A DNA stretch of 64,000 nucleotides from DTYU01 sp040756575 (GTDB lineage: Bacteria > Bacillota > Desulfotomaculia > Desulfotomaculales > Ammonificaceae). Below, in pieces: positions 31,333 to 39,953 of this stretch (its first letter is position 1; each line of letters opens with the position of its first letter). Where the stretch lies: the NCBI GenBank assembly GCA_040756575.1, contig JBFLYP010000010.1, forward strand, positions 1-64,000, read 5' to 3'. Made by a program: the position numbers and the translations under genes. The notes under the pieces were generated by a model, which saw nothing but the letters and a program-made list of their open reading frames with translations, had not been told where the DNA came from and did no database searches.

Positions 31333-32034
31333 TTGGAGTTGATGGTTTTGGCGCAAAGACTGTTACCGGTGAAGCTCGACTCTTACAAACCCCTGAGGGA
31401 GGTGGTCTTTGAGTCCCTCCGCGAAGCCATTATAACGGGTTTGCTCAAACCAGGGGAACGGCTGATGGAGGTACAGGTTGCCGAAGAGCTCGGAGTCAGC
31501 CGAACTCCGGTTCGCGAGGCGATCCGCAAGCTTGAACTTGAAGGTCTTGTGGTGATGCTACCCCGCCGCGGCGCCTATGTAGCGGGGATAAGCGTAAAGG
31601 ATATTGCGGACGTTTTTGAGGTGCGGGCGGCGCTCGAGGCCTTAGCGGCAAGCCTTGCAGCAGAGCGAATTACAGACGCAGAGCTGGAAGACCTGGAGCG
31701 TTCTTTAGTGGAAATCAGCAAAGTTAGTGATACCCAGGACATCGGCACAATTGTTGCCAGGGATACCAGCTTTCACGACATTATCTACCGGGCGAGCAGG
31801 AATAATTGGCTCATCCAAATCATTTCTAACCTTCAAGACCAGATACAGCGTTTCCGGATGACAACGCTTTCCCGGCCGGGTAGGACAAAGGAGGCTGTCG
31901 AAGAGCACAAGAAAATTGTGGAAGCGATTTCCGACCGGGACAGTGAATTAGCGGCGCAGTTGGCCCGAGAGCATATTGAGAACGCCGAGAGCAGCCTTTT
32001 AAACTCGCTCAAGGAAAGCGTTTCACCACGGTAA
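31333..32034 (+). CDS. GntR-family transcriptional regulator (FadR/FCD subfamily)
   Basis: A 233-residue regulator. Winged helix-turn-helix at about residues 18-85 ('LREAIITGLLKPGERLMEVQVAEELGVSRTPVREAIRKLE') and a C-terminal all-helical FCD ligand domain with the metal-site pattern 'D-x-x-F-H' ('DTSFHDIIYRAS') and 'EEHKKIVEAI'. The start is TTG 31333 or one of the in-frame ATG 31342 and TTG 31348; no strong site decides. Fifteen bases after ispE. The regulated genes are not evident. Confidence 0.9.
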   Translation: MELMVLAQRLLPVKLDSYKPLREVVFESLREAIITGLLKPGERLMEVQVAEELGVSRTPVREAIRKLELEGLVVMLPRRGAYVAGISVKDIADVFEVRAALEALAASLAAERITDAELEDLERSLVEISKVSDTQDIGTIVARDTSFHDIIYRASRNNWLIQIISNLQDQIQRFRMTTLSRPGRTKEAVEEHKKIVEAISDRDSELAAQLAREHIENAESSLLNSLKESVSPR

Positions 32035-32117
32035 ACTTCTGTTAATCCGGAGACATTATTCTCAGCAGAAGTTAGCGGGAATGCCCGCAATATGTCTGGT
32101 ATGAGGAGCTAAGATAA

Positions 32118-32870
32118 ATGATTCCGGCGCTGGTTCTTGCAGGCTCCCCGAACACAGGGACACTCAGGGACGTTTCCCCGGTGCCTTTTGAGGCACTGAT
32201 CGATATTCACGGGAGGCCTTTGACCGCCTATGTAATAGAAGCGCTTTTGGAGACGCCGGTGATTAGCAGGGTTGTTGTGGTTGGCCCTCAGGAACTGAAA
32301 AAGGCCGTTGAATCCGAGCGTCTTGTCATTTTGCCCCCCCGAGGGGGGCTGTTGGAGAACTTGGCCGCGGGCCTCGAAGCCCTTTATAGCACCTCCCGGG
32401 TTTTAGTGGTTACCGGGGATCTCGCGCTATTGACGCCGCCGGCGGTAGAGGCGTTTCTCCGGTTGTGTGAAAGCGGAGAGGCAGACGTGTATTATCCCGT
32501 TGTACCGCGGGACGCTGTGGAAAAGGCCTATCCTGCGATAAAGCGCACGTACGTCCGACTGCGCGACGGGGTTTTCACCGGCGGAAACGTCGGGTTGGTC
32601 GATCCCGCCATGCTTTTGAAGTCTCTTGACCGCGCCAGGGATTTCGTACGGCTCCGAAAAAAACCCCTCCGTCTCGCGCTAATTGTAGGTCCGGGGGTTC
32701 TCTGCCGCTTTCTTCTGGGCCGCTTATCACTGGGGGAAGCGGAAAAAAAGGTTTCCCGCATACTGGGCTTGCGCGGCAGAGCGGTGATTGCCTTCATTCC
32801 CGAAATCGGTATGGATGTGGATAAGCCCGATGATTTGCGAGTAGCAGAAGCTGTTCTCCAGAAAAAGTGA
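32118..32870 (+). CDS. NTP-transferase-domain protein (MobA-like fold)
   Basis: A 250-residue Rossmann-like nucleotidyltransferase. 'MIPALVLAGSPNTG' replaces the usual LAGG-x-x-x-R-M/K start, and 'RVLVVTGDLALLTPPAVEAFL' carries the metal-binding Asp. 'GMDVDKPDDLRVAE' ends it as in MobA/CobY relatives. The weakened N-terminal loop makes the substrate uncertain. A fixed neighbour of the GntR gene in related genomes would be expected. Start ATG 32118 after GAGGAGC. Confidence 0.8.
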   Translation: MIPALVLAGSPNTGTLRDVSPVPFEALIDIHGRPLTAYVIEALLETPVISRVVVVGPQELKKAVESERLVILPPRGGLLENLAAGLEALYSTSRVLVVTGDLALLTPPAVEAFLRLCESGEADVYYPVVPRDAVEKAYPAIKRTYVRLRDGVFTGGNVGLVDPAMLLKSLDRARDFVRLRKKPLRLALIVGPGVLCRFLLGRLSLGEAEKKVSRILGLRGRAVIAFIPEIGMDVDKPDDLRVAEAVLQKK

Positions 32871-32913
32871 GTCTGTCTTGGCAACAACTGCGATCCGGAC
32901 TGCCGCAGGCTTA

Positions 32914-33402
32914 TTAATCTTCCCGGTCGTTTCGTACCTGGCTATGGAATATACCCTCCAGGGAACGCTTTCCTGCACGTAAATTAACCTTTGACTTAAC
33001 CGCTTTCACCCCGCGAGCTTTTTCAGCGGCCAGCCTTGCAGATTCGATTTCCTCTGGGTTTTGAGTAGTCCCGACCAGGGTTACAATCCCGTTTTTAACT
33101 CTGGCGCCGATGTGCTGCGGGTCAACGCCCGGCTCCGCCGCGAGTTCCTCGCTCACCTCCGTGAAAACGGCACCGTCGTCAATTGCGCCATCGGTGCTGA
33201 TGCTCACGTCGTTAACCACCTCTTTTACTCCTGGAATCGACCGCAAAAGTTCGTTCAAGTATTCCTTTTCACGTAAGGTGTCCACAACCCCGGTTACATA
33301 AACAGTACGCTCCTGAGTTCTGGCCTTGATGCCGTAGCCACGAAGGTTTTTATCGGTTTTCAAAAGCTTCTCGACCGACGCCTGTAAGCCGTTTTTGCCC
33401 AT
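32914..33402 (-). CDS. BON-domain protein
   Basis: A 162-residue protein with two BON domains, small alpha/beta modules that bind phospholipid or other ligands in envelope or stress proteins such as OsmY. The first covers about residues 8-70 ('GYGIKARTQERTVYVTGVVDTLREKEYLNELLRSIPGVKEVVNDV'), the second ~95-150 ('IGARVKNGIVTLVGTTQNPEEIESARLAAEKARGVKAVKSKVNL'). ATG 33402 has AAAGGA upstream; the longer frame to 33453 lacks a site. No signal peptide. Confidence 0.85.
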   Translation of the reverse strand: MGKNGLQASVEKLLKTDKNLRGYGIKARTQERTVYVTGVVDTLREKEYLNELLRSIPGVKEVVNDVSISTDGAIDDGAVFTEVSEELAAEPGVDPQHIGARVKNGIVTLVGTTQNPEEIESARLAAEKARGVKAVKSKVNLRAGKRSLEGIFHSQVRNDRED

Positions 33403-33569
33403 TACGCAAATCCTTTCTGCCTTTTGCCGTGTGCCAAACATTCTTGCGTTCACTTGCTTCCGCTGACACAGCCTTAGGTACCCAAGGTTTATTTTCCCAA
33501 GGACTTCTTCCGGTTATTTCTGTACAAAATAATTCCCACCGGCACAAACAATTATTTATTTCCGAATAG

Positions 33570-33598
33570 TTGACAAGCCCGCGAGGTTTATATTATCA
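33570..33598 (+). promoter_or_regulatory. Candidate promoter of the dsr operon
   Basis: A perfect TTGACA (33570-33575) is followed after 15-17 bases by TATTAT/TTATCA (33591-33598). The message would have a leader of about 225 bases before dsrA. That leader is A/T-rich with a GGGGAGG stretch at about 33750 but no conserved leader gene was identified; it may carry regulatory structure. Confidence 0.5.
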
Positions 33599-33830
33599 TT
33601 ATTCTGACATTTTAAATTGAGATATATGTACGGTTAATAACAAAGATAGAAATAGAGAAATAGAATTCCACATAAATTCCCCTCTGGTAACTTTAAAGCT
33701 GAGCATTGCTTGGCGTTTTTGAACGCGGATACCACACAGACTTTCTGAGGGGAGGTGCGAGCCACCATTAGTTCTTTTCTCCTGTTCTGATCAACTGAAT
33801 GTAAACTAATAAGGAGGTATTAAGGTCGGT

Positions 33831-35258
33831 ATGTCTTTTAAACCACCTGGTCCGAAAGTTCCCCAAAAAGAACTTAATTATCAGGAACTACGCATTTACA
33901 CTGACGAAGAGCTGCAGAACCCGTCTGATGAAGAGTTAAGGAACTTTAAGATAAAGCACGAGATCCCCATGTGTGAGGAGTTGGAGTCCGGTCCTTGGCC
34001 GAGCTTTGTGGCCGATATGAAGGTTGAGGCCCTGCGGAGAAGGAAGCTGGCCGACGACCGGATGTTTATGCCACGTGAGGTGATCGAGGATCTGCTCGGT
34101 CAGCTTGAGGTTTCGTTCATGGACGGCGAGACCCACTGGAAACACGGCGGTATCGTGGGCGTCAGCGGTTACGGCGGCGGCGTTATCGGCAGGTACTCCG
34201 ACCTTCCCGAAAAGTTCCCGGGTGTTGCACACTTCCATACCATCCGGATCAACCAACCGGGGGGTAAATTCTATAAAACCGATCACCTGCGTGCCCTTTG
34301 TGACCTTTGGGAGTTGCGGGGCAGCGGCATCCTGAATATGCACGGCTCCACCGGCGACATCGTCTTTCTCGGTACCATCACCGAGCAGCTCGAGCCGATC
34401 TTCCAGGAAATGGCCCACCACCTGAGCCAGGACCTCGGCGGCTCCGGTTCGAACATGCGGACTCCTTCCGACTGTCTTGGTAAAGCTCGCTGCGAATTCG
34501 CCCTGTATGACACCTCGGAGATGTGCTACGAGATCACCATGGCGTTCCAGGACGAGCTGCACCGCCCGATGTTTCCGTATAAATTCAAGGTCAAGTGCGA
34601 CGGCTGCCCCAACTGCTGCGTGGCCTCCATCGCCCGTTCCGATTTTGCGATTATCGGGACCTGGCGGGACAACATCCGGATCGACCAGGAGGCCGTCCAG
34701 GCTTACATGGCCGGCGAGATTGCGCCCAACGCCGGGGCCTTAAGCGGCCGGAACTGGGGCGCGTTCGATATTCAGAAGGAAGTTATCGACCTGTGCCCGG
34801 CCAAATGCATGTGGTTAGAGGGCAAGAAGCTCCGGATCGACGACAAGAACTGCACCCGCTGCATGCACTGCATCAACACTATGCCGCGGGCGCTGCGGCC
34901 CGGTGCCGATACGGGTGTAAGCATCCTCGTGGGTGCGAAGGCACCGATCCTCGAAGGTGCGCAGATGGCGACGCTGCTTGTCCCCTTTATGGAGGTCGAG
35001 CCGCCCTATGATAACGTGAAAGATCTTCTCAGTAAGATCTTCGAATGGTGGGACGAGCACGGCAAGATGCGCGAGCGGGTGGGCGAGTTGATCCAGCGCA
35101 TGGGCCTGCAGAGGTTCTGTGAGGCGATCGGCCTTCCGGTGGCGCCCCAGATGGTCTGGCGGCCGCGGGCCAACCCGTACGTCTTCTGGAAGCCGGAAGA
35201 GGTCCCGGGTGGGTTCAAGCGAGATATTAACGACTACAGATCGAGACACGCGAGATAG
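33831..35258 (+). CDS. dsrA: Dissimilatory sulfite reductase, alpha subunit
   Basis: DsrA with DsrB forms the cytoplasmic alpha2-beta2 siroheme enzyme that reduces sulfite in the last step of sulfate respiration. The product is 475 residues, slightly longer than the ~435 of Deltaproteobacteria because of an N-terminal extension. Siroheme/[4Fe-4S] ligands are visible as C-x5-C in 'SDCLGKARCEFA' and C-x3-C in 'KCDGCPNCCVASIARSDFA'. The inserted ferredoxin domain follows ('CPAKCMWL' and 'NCTRCMHCINTMP'). AAGGAGGT lies twelve bases before the ATG. First gene of dsrABD. Confidence 0.98.
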   Translation: MSFKPPGPKVPQKELNYQELRIYTDEELQNPSDEELRNFKIKHEIPMCEELESGPWPSFVADMKVEALRRRKLADDRMFMPREVIEDLLGQLEVSFMDGETHWKHGGIVGVSGYGGGVIGRYSDLPEKFPGVAHFHTIRINQPGGKFYKTDHLRALCDLWELRGSGILNMHGSTGDIVFLGTITEQLEPIFQEMAHHLSQDLGGSGSNMRTPSDCLGKARCEFALYDTSEMCYEITMAFQDELHRPMFPYKFKVKCDGCPNCCVASIARSDFAIIGTWRDNIRIDQEAVQAYMAGEIAPNAGALSGRNWGAFDIQKEVIDLCPAKCMWLEGKKLRIDDKNCTRCMHCINTMPRALRPGADTGVSILVGAKAPILEGAQMATLLVPFMEVEPPYDNVKDLLSKIFEWWDEHGKMRERVGELIQRMGLQRFCEAIGLPVAPQMVWRPRANPYVFWKPEEVPGGFKRDINDYRSRHAR

Positions 35259-35270
35259 GAGGGTGTTAGG

Positions 35271-36458
35271 ATGGGATTGTCCACAACTAAATTCGGCGTT
35301 TACAACCCGGAAAAGCCGAACGAAAACCGGATTACCGATATCGGGCCCCGCTATTACTGGGACTTTTTCCCGCCCGTCATCCAGCGGAATTACGGCAAGT
35401 GGCTCTATCACGAGGTCCTCGAGCCCGGCGTCCTGGTTCATGTTTCGGAGACGGGCGAAAAGGTCTATACGGTGCGCGTGGGCGGCATGCGCACCATGAC
35501 GGTCGCCCTCATGAGAGAGGCCTGCGATATCGCTGACAAGCACTGCGACGGCTACCTCCGCTTCACCACCCGGAATAACCTCGAGTTCATGTGCGACAGT
35601 GTGGAGAAGCTCGAGGCGTTGAAGGCCGATCTCAAGAGCCGGAAGTTTTATTCCGGCAGCAATAAGTTCCCGATTGGCGGGACGGGCGCCAGCGTGACCA
35701 ATATCGTTCACACCCAGGGTTACATCCACTGCCATACCCCGGCCACCGACGCCTCGTCGATGGTCAAGGCGGTCATGGACGAGCTTTATGACTACTTCAC
35801 CTCGATGACGTTGCCGGCAAAGGTCCGCGTTTCGATGGCCTGCTGCCTGAATATGTGCGGCGCCGTACACTGCTCGGACATCGCTCTCTTAGGTTACCAC
35901 CGGAAGCCTCCCGCTATCGACCACGACTTCGTGGCCAAAATGTGCGAGATCCCGACGGTCATCGCGTCCTGCCCGCTCGGCGCACTCTCCCCGGCGACCA
36001 CCGAGGACGGCAAGAAGACTATCAAGGTAAAAGAGGACCGCTGCATGTTCTGCGGTAACTGCTACACGATGTGCCCGGCACTGCCGCTTTCGGACAAAGA
36101 GGGCGACGGCGTGGTAATCCTCGCCGGCGGCAAGCTCTCCAACCGGATCACTGAACCGAAGTTCTCAAAGGTGGTCGTGCCGTTCCTGCCGAACAACTTC
36201 CCGCGGTATCCGGAAGTTTGCAAGACGGTCAGAAAGATCATTGAGGTTTATGCCACCCACGCGAACAAGTACGAGCGGCTCGGCGACTGGGCAGAGCGGA
36301 TCGGGTGGGAGAAGTTCTTCGAGCTCTGCGAACTGCCTTTCACTCATCACCTCGTTGACGATTACCGCTTGGCGTACGATACCTACCGGACCAGCACGCT
36401 CTTCAAATACACCGACGCGGCGTGGGCGGTCTCTAAGGCGGCAGGGGGTATAAAATAA
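35271..36458 (+). CDS. dsrB: Dissimilatory sulfite reductase, beta subunit
   Basis: DsrB, 395 residues. Conserved blocks are 'FFPPVIQRNYGKWLYHEVLEPGVL', 'NIVHTQGYIHCHTPATDASS', 'ACCLNMCGAVHCSDIALLGYH' (Cys ligands of the cofactor site) and the ferredoxin segment 'DRCMFCGNCYTMCPALPL'. It starts 12 bases after dsrA with AGGAGGGTG. The operon arrangement and length are normal for sulfate reducers. Whether it is the Deltaproteobacterial-type transferred dsr or the original Firmicute type needs a tree. Confidence 0.98.
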   Translation: MGLSTTKFGVYNPEKPNENRITDIGPRYYWDFFPPVIQRNYGKWLYHEVLEPGVLVHVSETGEKVYTVRVGGMRTMTVALMREACDIADKHCDGYLRFTTRNNLEFMCDSVEKLEALKADLKSRKFYSGSNKFPIGGTGASVTNIVHTQGYIHCHTPATDASSMVKAVMDELYDYFTSMTLPAKVRVSMACCLNMCGAVHCSDIALLGYHRKPPAIDHDFVAKMCEIPTVIASCPLGALSPATTEDGKKTIKVKEDRCMFCGNCYTMCPALPLSDKEGDGVVILAGGKLSNRITEPKFSKVVVPFLPNNFPRYPEVCKTVRKIIEVYATHANKYERLGDWAERIGWEKFFELCELPFTHHLVDDYRLAYDTYRTSTLFKYTDAAWAVSKAAGGIK

Positions 36459-36492
36459 GTGCCCACGGGGCATTAAGGAGATGACACTTAGG

Positions 36493-36732
36493 ATGGACGA
36501 GATAAAACAGATAATTGTTGATTACCTTGCTTCGGCCAAGAAGTCGAAGCATTATATCAAGGACCTCGAGAAGGCCGTCAAGCAGAAGATCCCGAACGCC
36601 AGCGGGCGGGATATCAAGAAGGCGGCTACGGAACTTGTGACCGAGGGCAAGGTTGCCTACTTCTCTACGGGTAGCACCACAATGTACTGCTTAAAGGGCA
36701 GGGAAGCCGAGACCACGGATAAAGAAGAGTAG
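36493..36732 (+). CDS. dsrD: Dissimilatory sulfite reductase-associated protein DsrD
   Basis: DsrD, 79 residues (78 in Desulfovibrio vulgaris), a small winged-helix protein now known to activate DsrAB allosterically. The start is ATG 36493: 'MDEIKQIIVDYLASAKKSKH' aligns with the family N-terminus, and the earlier ATG 36481 sits directly on the AAGGAG site. The C-terminal signature 'VAYFSTGSTTMYCLKG' is present. Confidence 0.95.
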   Translation: MDEIKQIIVDYLASAKKSKHYIKDLEKAVKQKIPNASGRDIKKAATELVTEGKVAYFSTGSTTMYCLKGREAETTDKEE

Positions 36733-36779
36733 GAGGCGCAGCAGGAACGTAGAGAAGCCCAGGAGTGGATATGTTTTGG

Positions 36780-36813
36780 GAGGCTGCTCGCTGTCCGCAG
36801 CGGGCAGCCTCCA
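36780..36813 (+). other. Very stable intercistronic hairpin between dsrD and the TPR gene
   Basis: GGAGGCTGC (36780-36788) pairs with GCAGCCTCC (36805-36813), continuing inward as TCGCTG/CAGCGG to a four-base UCCG loop: 15 base pairs with one wobble. No T-run follows, so it is not an intrinsic terminator. It may protect the 3' end of a processed dsrABD message or set a ratio with the downstream genes. Its presence argues against the longer start of the TPR gene at 36765, which would translate through it. Confidence 0.7.
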
Positions 36814-36845
36814 TACTTGATGAAAAGGTAAAGGAGTGTTACAGC

Positions 36846-37472
36846 GTGACCGCCCCGAAGGACGCCGAAACCTTTATCAAGGAACAAAAAGAGTTTCTGA
36901 GGCAAAACCCTGAATGCTCCACGGCGCTTTATAATTTGGGCGTTAAAGCCATGGAGGAAGGCCGGCTTGAGGAAGCCGCGGAATACTTTGAGGAGGCGAT
37001 CGAGTGCGGCGGCCGGATGTTCGAGGCCTGTGTGAACCTGGGTTATATCTATTACCTGTGGGGCGACTTAGAAAGGGTGGTATTAGCGAACAAGAAAGCG
37101 GTGGAGATAGAGCCGCGGTATGCCCGCGGGTACGCCAATTTGGGCTTCGCCTACCTTCAGATGGTTAGGACTGATGAGGCCATCGCGGCGCTCGAGAAGG
37201 CGATAGAATTGAACCCGCAGATCGCCCAGGCTTGGGCCAACCTTGTCAGCGCCTACCTGCAAAAAGGCGACATCGACAAGGCGGTCGAGACCGGTGAGAA
37301 ACTGGTAGAGATAGCGCCTGATTTCGGCCTCGGCCACAATAACCTCGCCTGTGCCTATTATATGAAGGAAGAGCACGTGAAGGCGATAAAGCATCTCGAC
37401 TTGGCCGTAAAATTCGGTTATCCGGTAAACCCAGATTTTCTGAAGGCGCTTGAGCTGTACCGCGGCTCGTGA
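36846..37472 (+). CDS. Tetratricopeptide-repeat protein in the dsr operon
   Basis: A 208-residue cytoplasmic protein made of about five TPR units. They include 'ALYNLGVKAMEEGRLEEAAEYFEEAIE', 'ACVNLGYIYYLWGDLERVVLANKKAVEIEP', 'GYANLGFAYLQMVRTDEAIAALEKAIELNP' and 'AWANLVSAYLQKGDIDKAVETGEKLVEIAP'. GTG 36846 after AAGGAG is preferred over the in-frame ATG 36765, which would run through the strong hairpin. Position after dsrD suggests a scaffold for sulfite-reductase partners; that is inference. Confidence 0.85.
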   Translation: MTAPKDAETFIKEQKEFLRQNPECSTALYNLGVKAMEEGRLEEAAEYFEEAIECGGRMFEACVNLGYIYYLWGDLERVVLANKKAVEIEPRYARGYANLGFAYLQMVRTDEAIAALEKAIELNPQIAQAWANLVSAYLQKGDIDKAVETGEKLVEIAPDFGLGHNNLACAYYMKEEHVKAIKHLDLAVKFGYPVNPDFLKALELYRGS

Positions 37473-37482
37473 GGATGAGGTT

Positions 37483-38112
37483 ATGATCCCGGAATTGTCC
37501 AAACAATATGAAGGGCTGGTCGAGGCGGCCGATCTGGCATTCGCAAAAATGCAGCGCGGTTACAGTGACTGCATCAAGTGCCGGCGCGGCTGTGCGGATT
37601 GCTGTCACGCGGTATTCGGCCTTTTTCTCATCGAAGCGGCTTATATAAAAGACCGGTTCGACCGGCTCGACCGGGCTGCGCAGGAGGATATCCTCTTGCG
37701 GGCGGCGCGAATGGATGAGGATCTGAAACGGATGGATCAAAGATTGGCGCGTTTTGCCGATGATCCGGTGATGCAAGCCCATGCGCTGTCAAAAGAAAGG
37801 ATTAGGTGCCCTCTTTTGAATGATGAGGAGGAGTGTGTGCTTTATTCCTTCAGGCCGATCACCTGCCGGGTTTACGGGATACCGGTGACCATACACGGCA
37901 GGGCGCACGTATGCTGGAAGGCGGGATTCGCAAAAGGGGAATCTTATCCCGCCTTTAACCTCGATGCCGTTTACAGGGATCTTTACCGGTTATCAAAGGA
38001 TCTTTTGGAGGGCGCCGGCCAAAAAAACATGGAGCCCGCAGCAATGCTTATATCGGTCTCCAAAGCCTTAAAGACGCCTTTTGACGACCTGGTTAGAGGC
38101 GACTTGAGTTAA
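37483..38112 (+). CDS. YkgJ-like cysteine-cluster protein
   Basis: A 209-residue member of the YkgJ/CxxCxxCC family, thought to bind a metal or Fe-S cluster. N-terminal Cys cluster 'CIKCRRGCADCCHAVFG' at about residues 29-45, then 'RCPLLNDEEECVLYSFRPITCRVYGIP', the second conserved Cys block. It starts at ATG 37483, ten bases after the TPR gene, so it is probably the last gene of the dsr operon. A link to cofactor supply for DsrAB is possible but unproven. A weak GCTCTT...AAGAGC hairpin follows near 38121-38154. Confidence 0.85.
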   Translation: MIPELSKQYEGLVEAADLAFAKMQRGYSDCIKCRRGCADCCHAVFGLFLIEAAYIKDRFDRLDRAAQEDILLRAARMDEDLKRMDQRLARFADDPVMQAHALSKERIRCPLLNDEEECVLYSFRPITCRVYGIPVTIHGRAHVCWKAGFAKGESYPAFNLDAVYRDLYRLSKDLLEGAGQKNMEPAAMLISVSKALKTPFDDLVRGDLS

Positions 38113-38168
38113 AAGAATTATGCTCTTTTCATGATCTCCTGTGCTGTAATAAGAGCGTTTCTGCCTCG

Positions 38169-39308
38169 TTAATTCTTCTTTTGAAGCTTTTCGAGCGCTT
38201 CTCTCGCAAGCTGTCCGAGCGTTTTCTTTACAATCCAGCCCTCTTCGTAAATCCCAATCTCTTCGTCCTGATCCTGAATATCCGCCAGAGCCTTGCGCGC
38301 TTCGGTTACGCCCAGGCTGCCGAGGAGCCACGCCGCGTAACCCCTAATTTGCGGGTCGGCGCTGTGGATTAAAGGCAATATGCGGCCGGCTGCTCTAGTC
38401 TGCACCAATTCGGGCCTGACCAGGGCTATCCTTCCGAGAGCCCTCAGAACCTGGGGCTGCAGGAACTGATCACCGAGGAGCCGGATCAGGTGAGAGACGT
38501 AACCGCCGAACAGGTCGGGCGCGTTGGCGATGATTTCTCCGATCGCGTCTATGCTTCCCCAGCCCGAGGCGCTGGAATCGCTGAAGGGCTTAAATAACCC
38601 TTGTAGAACGGCGACGACCACTTTGGGATCCTTCAATAAAACAACCTTGGACGCCCTGCCCAATGCATCCGCCGCCCGGAGGCGGATCAGGTCGTCGCTG
38701 TGGCAAAGGAGCCGCTGCAGGTACCTCAAGACCTTATTATCGCCGCGGGCGGCCCGTAAAATCGGCTCTATCCGGTACTCCCTGACCAACGCCTCAACAT
38801 CTGTCTTAGTGAGTACTATCGCTTCCGCCTCTTCCCCGGCCGCCTCAGCTTCTGACGGTTTAGCCGATACAGGCTTGGCTTGCGCCAGCCTTTTGCGGAC
38901 GCCCTCCAGGGTCAGCTCCTGGATATCTTCGAGCAGCCTGACAAAATAAAGCGCGCCCCTTACCGTCCTGCCATTATGAGCGCCGCCCGGAACGATGCGG
39001 TGGGTTTCGAGGTCATACTGCTCAACCACTTTTTGCAGGTAATCCTCCTCGGGCAGGAGGTTCCAAGCCAGGTCCCAATCATTGTTACAGGCAAAGACCA
39101 GGGCCTCGCTGAAGGCTGTTCCGAGGTTGTGGCCGGTCGCGTCGTAGGCGTAGACGGCCCCGCAGGCGGAGCACTGTCCTACCGGCATCTCCCTGGGCCT
39201 CCCCGATTCCACTTCTTTCGGCCTGTCGACAGGGATGCCGCAGAACGGGCAAAGGACCTCTTCCGAAATCTTTCTCGCAAAGGATACCTCTTCCATTTGC
39301 TCAATCAC
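38169..39308 (-). CDS. DVU0298-like HEAT-repeat protein
   Basis: A 379-residue protein. The N-terminus has a zinc-ribbon-like pair of CxxC motifs ('CPFCGIPVD' and 'GQCSACGAVYAYDATGHNLG'). The C-terminal half is HEAT/PBS-lyase-type helical repeats ('DDLIRLRAADALGRASKVVL', 'LQPQVLRALGRIALVRPELV', 'DPQIRGYAAWLLGSLGVTEARKALADI'). This combination matches the DVU0298 family, found mainly in sulfate-reducing bacteria and of unknown role. It is convergent with the dsr operon and overlaps the FmdB gene by eight bases. Confidence 0.8.
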   Translation of the reverse strand: MIEQMEEVSFARKISEEVLCPFCGIPVDRPKEVESGRPREMPVGQCSACGAVYAYDATGHNLGTAFSEALVFACNNDWDLAWNLLPEEDYLQKVVEQYDLETHRIVPGGAHNGRTVRGALYFVRLLEDIQELTLEGVRKRLAQAKPVSAKPSEAEAAGEEAEAIVLTKTDVEALVREYRIEPILRAARGDNKVLRYLQRLLCHSDDLIRLRAADALGRASKVVLLKDPKVVVAVLQGLFKPFSDSSASGWGSIDAIGEIIANAPDLFGGYVSHLIRLLGDQFLQPQVLRALGRIALVRPELVQTRAAGRILPLIHSADPQIRGYAAWLLGSLGVTEARKALADIQDQDEEIGIYEEGWIVKKTLGQLAREALEKLQKKN

Positions 39309-39540
39309 CGTATCCAGGCAGCTCGAGGGTTGTGCAGCTGCTCCCCGGGCTGCACGATTTGGTTGTGAGCGTCGGTTTTTTCCCTTTGGTCCCCATCATG
39401 GAGTTGGCCCGGCTGATTACGCGGTCCAAGGAATCAGAGCCGCATCTGGGACATTTTAGTTCGATCTCTTCTTGCTGGTCTAAGAACAGCTTTTCGAAAA
39501 GGTTACCGCACTGCAGGCAGCGAAATTCGAAGATAGGCAA
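39301..39540 (-). CDS. FmdB-family zinc-ribbon protein
   Basis: A 79-residue putative regulatory zinc ribbon. 'MPIFEFRCLQCGNLFEKLF' and 'LKCPRCGSDSLDRVIS' give the two CxxC knuckles of the FmdB family. The tail has a further Cys pair, 'KSCSPGSSCTTLEL'. Translationally coupled to the DVU0298-like gene. Function not established beyond the family's proposed regulatory role. Confidence 0.88.
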   Translation of the reverse strand: MPIFEFRCLQCGNLFEKLFLDQQEEIELKCPRCGSDSLDRVISRANSMMGTKGKKPTLTTKSCSPGSSCTTLELPGYGD

Positions 39541-39715
39541 TCTTCTTCCCCCCTCGGAAAACGGTAGTCCAAGTTGTATCGTTTGGTTATTAACGCTACC
39601 GAAGATAGAATATCAGCACGGCAACCGGTTTGTAAATAGGTGTTCCAAGTCAACCTGCCAACGATTAACACTACGTTTACTTGAGGGGCGTGCGACATGA
39701 CGATCATTAACGGGT

Positions 39716-39937
39716 TCAGGACTGCTTTATTAACCTTAATTCCGTTTCGTCGCCCTGTTGATGGACGGTTACCTTCCACCCCTGGCTGTTGGCCAAACGG
39801 GTGATATTTTCTCTGGCAGTTCCGGAGTTAACCATAACGCGGATTTCCCCCTTGCCGCCGAGACGGGCCATCTCCTTTTTTACGAGCAGCACCGGCTCCG
39901 GGCACAACAACCCTCTCGCGTCAACCATGCTTTCCAC
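39716..39937 (-). CDS. TusA/YedF-like sulfur-carrier protein
   Basis: A 73-residue TusA-fold protein. 'VDARGLLCPEPVLLVKKEM' carries the active-site CPxP Cys at residue 12, and 'VMVNSGTARENITRLANSQG' the second conserved block. It lies 16 bases after yedE, the pairing typical of the YedE-YedF selenium trait, where YedF is linked to selenium handling; a role in sulfur relay is the alternative. AAAGGAGG precedes the ATG. Confidence 0.9.
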   Translation of the reverse strand: MESMVDARGLLCPEPVLLVKKEMARLGGKGEIRVMVNSGTARENITRLANSQGWKVTVHQQGDETELRLIKQS

Positions 39938-39953
39938 CGTTTTACCTCCTTTG

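Noticed and set aside
33735..33790. A leader-peptide gene before dsrA starting near GGGGAGGTGCGAG
   Set aside because: The ribosome-like sequence overlaps the only GTG, and the frame is 11 codons without any attenuator-like codon pattern.
34815..35870. A 351-codon open frame on the minus strand opposite dsrA/dsrB
   Set aside because: It is the complement-frame shadow of two strongly conserved genes; no ribosome site and no family resemblance.
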